Part shown: piece by piece, positions 1-6,800 of the stretch | Layout of the letters: each line of letters opens with the position of its first letter | How positions within the stretch are numbered: position 1 is the stretch's first letter | Virus record (IMG/VR): IMGVR_UViG_3300010885_038235 | Span: 1 to 20,422 of that record | Direction: 5' to 3' (one strand) | Source: a virus | DNA: 20,422 bases | Program-made: the position numbers and the translations under genes | The notes under the pieces: generated by a model | The model's input: only the letters and a program-made list of their open reading frames with translations | Databases searched by the model: none | Told to the model about the DNA's origin: nothing

Positions 1-2
1 CC

Positions 3-149
3 GATCTGCGGGCGCTGCTCAAGACGATCAGGACACGCCTTGACGAGTTGGAGACGCGCCGGCGTGACATCGAGTCGTCGCTGACGGAATGGCGTAAAGC
101 GGAAGCGCTGATCTTGCGATATGCTCGACGCAAGGGAGGAGTTTTATGA
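3..149 (+). CDS. 3' end of a coiled-coil protein (truncated by window edge)
   Basis: Only the last 48 residues are inside the window, read in frame from base 3 to a TGA at 147-149. The visible part is highly charged and helical: RTRLDELETRRRDIESSL, then a basic tail ending RRKGGVL. Leu/Ile spacing fits a short coiled coil. Its stop overlaps the next start as ATGA, so the two are probably translationally coupled. It lies two genes upstream of the large terminase, where a small terminase subunit is often found, but nothing visible supports that identity. The function is not recognised. Confidence 0.6.
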   Translation, partial: DLRALLKTIRTRLDELETRRRDIESSLTEWRKAEALILRYARRKGGVL

Positions 150-652
150 TGTGGCGCGAGTCGCATCGGGCGGACCTAAAAAGCCGCCTTCTCGCGGACA
201 GGCACTACAACCGACAGAAACCCGGCACGCCTCAGTTCGTACCGCCAGGGCGCTGTGTGGTGTTTTATGCCGGCGTGCCGGGGGCCGAGGCGTTCTGGGT
301 TACGTCTTGGCCGTTTGCGGAGTATGTGAAACACGCATGGGCTGGAGCATGGGTGTGCTCGGCCTTTCGCAACGAGGGAGCCGGACGCGCACAAGACCTG
401 ATCAGACAAGCCGTAGCCGCGACGAAAGCCGTTTGGGAGCCGCCGTCACTAGGAATGATTACCTTCGTGGATAGGCGTAAGGTGAAGCCTACGCTAGTGC
501 GTGGGGCGAAGGTGTGGGGCTGGACTTACCGCAAAGCGGGCTTTCACGAAGTAGGAGAAACGAAGGGAGGCCTACTGGCGCTTCAACTATTGCCGGCCGA
601 CATGCCGCCGGCCGAGCGTGCGCTGCTGGACCTTGAGGTAGGTGGTATTTGA
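146..652 (+). CDS. GNAT-fold protein of a conserved phage family, possibly Mom-like
   Basis: A 168-residue protein. The N-terminus (about residues 14-36) carries ADRHYNRQKPGTPQFVPPGR. The middle has VTSWPFAEY and CSAFRNEG, and the C-terminal half has a hydrophobic strand GMITFVD followed by YRKAGF and a GLLALQLLP strand. The strand plus YRKAGF arrangement is typical of acyltransferases of the GNAT superfamily. The overall pattern matches a family common in phage genomes and usually left as hypothetical. I relate it cautiously to the Mom-type DNA-modifying GNAT relatives, where Mu Mom modifies adenine in phage DNA. That link comes from memory of family patterns; substrate and DNA modification are inference. 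Start ATG 146 overlaps the upstream stop, with GGGAGGAG just before it. Its stop overlaps the terminase TTG. Base composition is visibly less G+C rich than the terminase, which suggests separate acquisition. Confidence 0.6.
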   Translation: MMWRESHRADLKSRLLADRHYNRQKPGTPQFVPPGRCVVFYAGVPGAEAFWVTSWPFAEYVKHAWAGAWVCSAFRNEGAGRAQDLIRQAVAATKAVWEPPSLGMITFVDRRKVKPTLVRGAKVWGWTYRKAGFHEVGETKGGLLALQLLPADMPPAERALLDLEVGGI

Positions 653-2175
653 GCAGCCTGGCACAACGACTCGAGGGCATGTCGGCCGGCGACGAGGCGT
701 GGCTCGACGCCGAGCAGGGCTGGATCAGGGCCGCGCGTCCGAACCAGGTGCTGCCCATCTCGGGCTGGGCACTCGCCATCGCGCAATCGGGCCGCGGCTT
801 CGGCAAGACGATGATGGGCGCCTCGCTGGTGCGACGCTGGGCGGGCATGTTCCCTGGCTGCGTCATCCACGCCATCGCGCCCTCGCACGCCGACTTGATC
901 GGCACGATGTTCAACGGCATCTCGGGCATCATGTCGGTGTGCCCGGCGCCGATGATCGCGAGTGTCAATTTCTCCGACGCCATCCCGACGATCCGCTTCT
1001 ACAACGGCTCCATCGTGCGCGGCTTCAGCTCGGAGTCGCCCGACCGCCTTCGTGGTCCGCAGGCGACGTTCGTGTGGGGCGACGAGATCGCGGCCTGGCG
1101 CAACGCCGAGGAGACGCTGACCAACATCGACATGTCGACGCGTATCGTGTTCCGGCAGGCCGACGGCACGCTGGTTCAGCCGCAGCGCTTCTACACGACG
1201 ACGCCGCGTCCGCTGAAGTGGCTGGCCGACCTGATCAAGCGCGCGGGCAAGTTCGTGATCCGCGGCTCGACCTACGACAACCGCGCCAACCTGGCCGAGT
1301 CGTTCCTGAAGGAGATCGAGCAGTACGAGGAGACGCAGATCGGCCGCCAGGAAATCCATGGCGAGCTGATCGACATAGGCGAGTCGGCGATCATCAAGCG
1401 GAGCTGGCTGAAGCTGTGGCCCAACGCGCAGCCGCTGCCGTGGTTCGAGTTCGTCATGGTCAGCATGGACACAGCGTTCACCGAGAAGGCCTACGACAAG
1501 AAGTCGTTCGAGGCCGACCCCACCGCCTGCGGGACATGGGGCGTGTTCATGCACGACAAGAAATGGAACCTGATGCTGCTCGAGTTCTGGAAGGACCACC
1601 TCGGCTTCCCGGCGCTCGTCGCCGCCGCGCGCAAGGAGATGCGGGCGATCTACGGCCGGCGCCGCGAGATTCTGTTCAAGCCAGTCGTCGGTTCGCGGCA
1701 CGAGTTCGAGCAGATCAAGCGCCCCGACCTGCTGATCATCGAGGACAAGGGCTCGGGCATCTCGCTGCGCCAAATGCTGGCGCAGGAAGGCCAGGACAGC
1801 TACCCCTACAACCCCGGCAATGCCGACAAGATGAGCCGCCTGCACTCGGTGTCGCATGTCGCCGCCGGCGGGCGCATCTGGTTGCCGGAGAGCAGCCGCA
1901 ATCCCGGCAATCCGCGCGACTGGGTCGAGCCGATGCTCGACGAGCTGTGTGTCTACTCGGGGCCGGGCACGACTCCGCACGACGACGTCGTCGATATGGC
2001 AAGCCAGGCGTGGCGCGTCTTCGCCGACCGCTGGCTGTCGGCGGGTCTCAGTGCTAAGGTAGCGCCGGATGGGCTGTCGATTATCGTCGACCCCGAATTG
2101 ACCGGGATACCGGGCGAGGACCGCCTGCCCGGCGAGTATCACGAGACCCCGAGCGAGGAGTCGGCGTATGGATGA
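649..2175 (+). CDS. terL: Terminase large subunit (packaging ATPase and nuclease)
   Basis: A 508-residue packaging motor, which docks on the portal, pumps DNA into the procapsid and cuts concatemers. The ATPase half has Walker A QSGRGFGKT (residues 46-54), Walker B TFVWGDE with D145/E146, and a coupling-type motif TTTPRP. The RNase H-fold nuclease half shows the expected acidic triad: D274 in VSMDTAF, E365/D366 in IEDKGSG, and D445/D446/D449 in HDDVVD. Length is normal for the family. The start is TTG at 649. It is the first in-frame start after a stop at 634-636, has GAGGT at 635-639 upstream and overlaps the previous stop as TTGA. ATG 679 is a weaker alternative. All key residues are present, so the enzyme should be active. 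Confidence 0.95.
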   Translation: MSSLAQRLEGMSAGDEAWLDAEQGWIRAARPNQVLPISGWALAIAQSGRGFGKTMMGASLVRRWAGMFPGCVIHAIAPSHADLIGTMFNGISGIMSVCPAPMIASVNFSDAIPTIRFYNGSIVRGFSSESPDRLRGPQATFVWGDEIAAWRNAEETLTNIDMSTRIVFRQADGTLVQPQRFYTTTPRPLKWLADLIKRAGKFVIRGSTYDNRANLAESFLKEIEQYEETQIGRQEIHGELIDIGESAIIKRSWLKLWPNAQPLPWFEFVMVSMDTAFTEKAYDKKSFEADPTACGTWGVFMHDKKWNLMLLEFWKDHLGFPALVAAARKEMRAIYGRRREILFKPVVGSRHEFEQIKRPDLLIIEDKGSGISLRQMLAQEGQDSYPYNPGNADKMSRLHSVSHVAAGGRIWLPESSRNPGNPRDWVEPMLDELCVYSGPGTTPHDDVVDMASQAWRVFADRWLSAGLSAKVAPDGLSIIVDPELTGIPGEDRLPGEYHETPSEESAYG

Positions 2176-2187
2176 TGGAGCAAGACA

Positions 2188-2454
2188 TTGGCCGTGAACC
2201 CCGACGTATTGGTGAGCGTCTGGTCTTTCGACGACTTCTCGCGCCGCGTCGCGACGAAGTTGTTCCAGGACTTGGAGTCGGATGACGGGGGCATCAAACG
2301 GAAGGCGCAGTACGCGATCCTTGCATTGGCCTCGACGCTCGACGCGCTCGAACATGATGACGCAGGCCAAGTACGAAAAGCCAATGCGTATCTCGAAATC
2401 ATATACCCGACACCTCTTCCCGCCGATGCGGGATCAACGGATGACTTCTCATGA
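2188..2454 (+). CDS. Small helical protein of unknown function
   Basis: An 88-residue acidic protein, mostly predicted helix (WSFDDFSRRVATKLFQDL; AQYAILALASTLDALEHD), with no membrane segment and no motif I recognise. I choose TTG 2188 because GGAG at 2177-2180 lies 7 bases upstream; GTG 2194 would be too far from it. It begins 12 bases after the terminase stop and ends by overlapping the ATG of the DHH gene (ATGA at 2451-2454). Its codon use is less G+C biased than the terminase, suggesting an acquired accessory gene. Coupling to the DHH gene makes a partner role possible, but that is inference. Confidence 0.65.
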   Translation: MAVNPDVLVSVWSFDDFSRRVATKLFQDLESDDGGIKRKAQYAILALASTLDALEHDDAGQVRKANAYLEIIYPTPLPADAGSTDDFS

Positions 2455-3530
2455 CCGACGACAACGTGGTCGACCTCGCCCGCCGCACCGGCGCCTCGAC
2501 GCACGAGGTCTCGACCGAGCCCTTGCCGCGCCTCGCCGACGCGCCGCCCGACCCCAAGGACATCGTCCTGTGCATCTTCCACCGGAACTGCCTCGACGGA
2601 TTCGGCGCCGCCTGGGCGGTGCGCAAGGCGGCGATGCGCGACCGCGTTCCTGTCGAGATCATCGACGCCGCCTACGGCGATGCGCCGCCGCCCGAGGCCG
2701 ACATCGCCGGGCGTCATGTGCTGATCGTCGACTTCAGCTACCCGCGTGCGGCGCTCGAGGAGATGGCGCGTCACGCCCGCTCGGTGATCGTGCTCGATCA
2801 TCACGTCACAGCCCGCGACGCGCTGGTCGGCCTGCCGGAGCCCCTGCGCTACTCGAAGTGGGAGCGCCAGAAGGTCGGCTACGGCTTCGCCAGGACGCTG
2901 CCCGACCTGCCGGTGGGCACGCTGCCGCTGGCGGCGATCTTCGATATGGAGCGCAGCGGCGCGGGCCTCGTGTGGGATTTCTTCTTCCCCTTCGTGAAGC
3001 GGCCCGTCCTGATCGACCAGATCGAGGACCGCGACCTGTGGAAGTTCCGCTTCAAGACCACGCGCGACGTCGCGGCCTGCCTGGCGAGCTACCCCAAAGA
3101 CTTCGGCATCTGGGACCAGATCGCGGCCTCGCTGGAAGACCGCGTGAAGCGCGACATGATCGTGACCGCCGGCAACGCCATCAATCGTAAGCTCCAGCAG
3201 GACATCGCGAGCCTGCTGGCGACGACGGCCCGCCGCATGAAGATCGGCGGCCACGACGTGCCGGTGGCCAACCTGCCGCCGATGTGGGCGAGCGAGGCGG
3301 GCAACATCCTGGCCAAGGGGGAGCCGTTCGCCGCCACCTACTACGACCGCAACGACGGCAAGCGGGCGTGGTCGCTGCGGTCGAGCGACGCCGGTCTCGA
3401 CGTGAGTGAGATCGCGAAGATGTATGCTGGCGGCGGCCACCGAAATGCCAGCGGATTTGCAACTGAATTGGGATGGGAAGGAGACCGCGATGGACTTCAG
3501 CGAAGCACTGACGAGCCTGAAGGCCGGTAA
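2451..3530 (+). CDS. DHH/DHHA1 phosphoesterase (NrnB/COG2404-like)
   Basis: A 359-residue predicted metal-dependent phosphodiesterase of the DHH superfamily. Motif I is HRNCLDGFGAAW (H44, D49), a following strand ends in IVDFSYP (D94), the signature motif is VLDHHVTA (D116-H117-H118), and the C-terminal DHHA1 substrate-binding motif is GGGHRNASGF (327-336). Both catalytic and binding lobes look intact. The motif I wording and layout resemble COG2404, annotated as NrnB oligoribonuclease or cyclic nucleotide phosphodiesterase. Family members cut short oligonucleotides or linear and cyclic nucleotides with Mn2+. The substrate cannot be read from sequence. It overlaps the upstream gene by 4 bases and the Tad2-like gene by 41, so the three are co-translated. 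It could serve nucleotide recycling; given its neighbour, clearing immune signalling nucleotides is also possible (inference). Confidence 0.88.
   Translation: MTDDNVVDLARRTGASTHEVSTEPLPRLADAPPDPKDIVLCIFHRNCLDGFGAAWAVRKAAMRDRVPVEIIDAAYGDAPPPEADIAGRHVLIVDFSYPRAALEEMARHARSVIVLDHHVTARDALVGLPEPLRYSKWERQKVGYGFARTLPDLPVGTLPLAAIFDMERSGAGLVWDFFFPFVKRPVLIDQIEDRDLWKFRFKTTRDVAACLASYPKDFGIWDQIAASLEDRVKRDMIVTAGNAINRKLQQDIASLLATTARRMKIGGHDVPVANLPPMWASEAGNILAKGEPFAATYYDRNDGKRAWSLRSSDAGLDVSEIAKMYAGGGHRNASGFATELGWEGDRDGLQRSTDEPEGR
3478..3483 (+). promoter_or_regulatory. Ribosome binding site fixing the Tad2-like start
   Basis: AAGGAG lies inside the 3' end of the DHH gene, 6 bases before ATG 3490. It decides between ATG 3490 and the longer in-frame start at 3406. 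The 28 residues added by the longer start look like readthrough of the DHH coding region and do not fit the DUF2829 family, which begins right at MDFSEAL. Confidence 0.75.
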
Positions 3531-3735
3531 GCGCGTTGCGCGAGCCGGCTGGAACGGCAAGGGGATGTGGCTCGTCTTGGTCGAAGCGAAGCGGGGCGGC
3601 CACTGGATCAATCAGGCCGTCTACGACACGATGGCCTACATCGGCATGAAACCGGCGGGCGACGGCGTCGCTATCGTGCCCTGGCTGTGCAGCCAGACCG
3701 ACATGCTGGCCGAGGATTGGCAGGCCGTCGGCTAG
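3490..3735 (+). CDS. tad2: Tad2-like Thoeris anti-defence protein (DUF2829)
   Basis: An 81-residue protein matching the DUF2829 pattern end to end. The N-terminus is MDFSEALTSLKAGKRVAR, followed by the signature WNGKGMWL (residues 21-28), then PW (64-65) and the C-terminal SQTDMLAEDW (68-77). Length and termini match the family. Characterised Tad2 proteins are small phage proteins that oligomerise and sequester the glycocyclic ADP-ribose signal made by the Thoeris TIR protein ThsB, which prevents activation of the effector ThsA. Some homologues also bind CBASS cyclic dinucleotides. Activity here is inferred from family membership; DUF2829 is widespread and few members have been tested. It overlaps the 3' end of the DHH gene by 41 bases and has its own strong ribosome binding site, so it is likely made with that enzyme. 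Confidence 0.85.
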   Translation: MDFSEALTSLKAGKRVARAGWNGKGMWLVLVEAKRGGHWINQAVYDTMAYIGMKPAGDGVAIVPWLCSQTDMLAEDWQAVG

Positions 3736-3804
3736 ACCCTGCTTCCCCGATCCCGCATCTTGAGGTAAAGTCGCAACGACTTCCTCCAAGGAGCCGTTCC
3801 GGCG

Positions 3805-6800
3805 ATGGCAAACCCCGTTTTGAAGATCGCCAAATGGGCGGGGGATGCCCTCAAGACGATCCCCCGTGCCGCGGACGAGTCCCGCATCTCGACGCGCTTC
3901 CCGACGGCGGTCAATGCCGTCGAAGACCCGCAGCGGCTCCATCTATCCACGGGTGTCCCAGAGCTGATGCTGTTTCCGAAACTCGCGGAGCACAACACAG
4001 GCCTTATCGACCGGTATCCCGGCTTCCATTCGTCGGACATGCCTGGGATGGAGCCCCGCGAGCGCGCCGCCTCATACATCGATCAGGCCGTCGACAACCT
4101 GCGCTACCTGTACAACCGCGCGCCGCAGGAGATACGCGACAGGGCTCCCCACTGGTACCCCGGCGTCCGCGACCTGAACGGCACCTGGGCGACACGGTAC
4201 GGGGTCCCGCCCGAGGCCGTCGCCGGGGTCAACGCGAGCCTGTCTCCCCAGAAGGACTGGTTTCAGAACGCGTCGCTGGGAGAGCGTGTCCTCGACATCG
4301 TTCACAACCAGCGTCGAACTCCGATGACGCCCGAGATGATTTCGGCGCAGGCGACGCAGAAGAGCCTGAAGGAGCTGCGCAAGCCTGAGACGCAGGAAGT
4401 TTTCGACCGCATCAAGGGCGCACGGTACTCCGACCTCGAAGACCCGGTGGACAAGGCGCTGTGGGTCCGCCTTTACGACGAAGCCCACAACCCTCGTCAC
4501 TACCGGGTCATCAACCCCGAGGGCACCTTCGGCGACTACGCGACGAACCTGAATGGCAAACGATCCGGCGTGGCCTGGGGCTCGCTGCCGACCATCGGCA
4601 AGGCGATCCAGTCCGCGGAGAGTGGCGGCAACATGGACCTGATCAGCAGGCTCATGGGCGACCAGAACAAGGTCCGCAGCTTCTACAACAACGGCATGGT
4701 TCCCCACGACACCCGCTTCGGCGATCTTACTGCCGACACGCACGCCGTGGCCGCCAACCAGCTCCGCGCCCTGTCTGGGAATTCGGAGGCGGTGGCGCAC
4801 AACTTCGGGAGCGGCCTTGAAAAGAAACACCAGCTCCCAGGTTACCGCGGGCCATCCAATTCAACGATCACCGGGGTCAAGGGCACCTACGGCATGAACG
4901 CCGACGCGTATCGGCAGTTCGGCGACGAGCTGGGCGTTCTCCCCCGTGAGGTGCAATCGGTGACGTGGGAGGCTATTCGAAGCCTCTTCCCCGACACGTT
5001 CAAGCAGTCCAAGAAAAACGTCAATATGGTCGACGACATCTGGCGCGCGAAGGACGCGGGGTCGATCAGCCCGTCGGCTGCTCGGGAGATGATCGAGGAG
5101 AAGGCGGGGGGTTTCCGGCTGCCGGATTGGGCCAAGCCTGGTGGCCTCGAGTTTGACCCGTACAGCTACAAGACCTACGCCGAGGGCGGCACTGTCGATG
5201 GCATTGTCGATGGGCCGACCAACGTCCCCGGCCTCGGCTACGACGACTCGATGGGCGCCCCCGACTCGTTCTTCAACACGCCGCCCTCGGACATCACGCT
5301 GCCGCCGGCCCAGGTGTACGCCAAAGGGGGCGCCTTCCGGCACGTTGACCCCCAAGCCTTCAACGAGGCACTGGACGGGCGCCAGACGCCGTGGGCGGAA
5401 CTGGAGCGCTACGAGGCGGCGAAGCGCCAGCACGAGGCCGCGGCGTTGCCTGTCCGCCAGGCCAGCGGCCCCCCGATAAACCTGCACCCGAACGCGCCGT
5501 CGCCTTTCTCTGCCCCGCCGCCGTCGCCGTCGCGCCCCATGCAGCCGATGGAGATTATCAACCGGCTCGCCGGCCGCCCCTCGCCGCCTCCCGAACCAAC
5601 GACCGCCGAGTGGCGTCCTTCGCCGTGGCCGGCTCCTCCCGGAGAGATGCCGCCGATCCATTTCCCGCAGCCTGTTGCCCCCGAGCGCGGCTACTCGCTG
5701 CCGGAGAACCGCGGCCCCGCGTCGGCGATGCCGCGTGGGCAGGAGACGGCACTGGAGATGATGTGGCGGCTGCTGGGGGGCCGCGGCTACGCCGACGGCG
5801 GGCCGGTGCAGCACTACGATGGCGGTGGTGGTGTGAAGGCAGCCCCGGTCAGCGCGCTTCGGAAGACGATCGAAGTCGCCAAGGGCAGCACCCTCGGCGA
5901 CGTGCGCCGTTGGATCGAGAAGTACACGCAGCCTGTCCAGAAAGAGCGCTTCGACAAGCTGGAGTCCCAGGCCGACTTGAGTCGTTTCAACGAGAGCACG
6001 TTGCAACGCCTGTTCGCGGATCGCGACGCCAGCCTGCTGACAACGATGCCGCCCGGCGACTTCGAACGGTTCGCGCCGCGCCTGCCGGCGGATCGCCTCA
6101 ACAGCGTGCCCTACGCGCGCTGGAACAACACCGACACGACGTGGGGCGTGCCGAAGAAGTTGGCGCCGAGCGACATGACCTACGCCAATTTCATGGAGCA
6201 TCTGAAAGGCACCGCAACGGAAGGCGGCGGCTTCGCGCCGACCCGCGAGTATGGCGAATGGAATTCCGGCGTCCCGACGCTGACGATGGGCCGCCACTAC
6301 GGCGATCCCTGGAGCGACATTGTCACGCACAACGGCCGGCATCGCGCTCGAGCGCTGGGTTACATGGGCGATCCGACCATGCCGGTGCAGCTCCAGCCGG
6401 CGAATATTGGCGAGCTGCGCGAGCCCGACGTGGCGACGCGTCTTAAGCAGATGCAGGAGAAGTATTTCCCTCTCGGCCGCGACTCGAAGTTTTTTCCGCA
6501 GCCCGATGGTGCGCCGCGCGACCCGACGACGTTTCCGAAGATGCCCTTCGCCGAGGGCGGCCCAGTCGACGACATGCAGGCCTACCACACCATGTTCTAC
6601 GACCACGGTGGCGCGGTCGGCATGAATAACGGCGGCAAGACTCCGGTTGCTGGCGTCCTCGACATGGCGCGCTGGCTGAAGCGCCTGATGAAGGATGCGC
6701 CGGTCAACATCGCCGTGCCCGAACGCCACGTCGAGGACATCATCAAGGACGGACGCTTCAAGACGCAGTTCGAGACGGGCCACAGCCGCGGCAGCTTCGA

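Noticed and set aside
583-2370. Long minus-strand open frame (595 codons) opposite the terminase
   Set aside because: Arg/Val/Ala/Leu-rich composition typical of a GC-rich antisense shadow. Terminase motifs on the plus strand are unambiguous.
3406-3489. Upstream in-frame start extending the Tad2-like protein by 28 residues
   Set aside because: DUF2829 proteins begin at the MDFSEAL position, and a strong AAGGAG precedes ATG 3490.
3743-3771. Promoter upstream of the giant protein (TAAAGT as -10)
   Set aside because: The position 17 bases upstream reads TTCCCC, a poor -35 match. Coupled transcription from upstream is enough.
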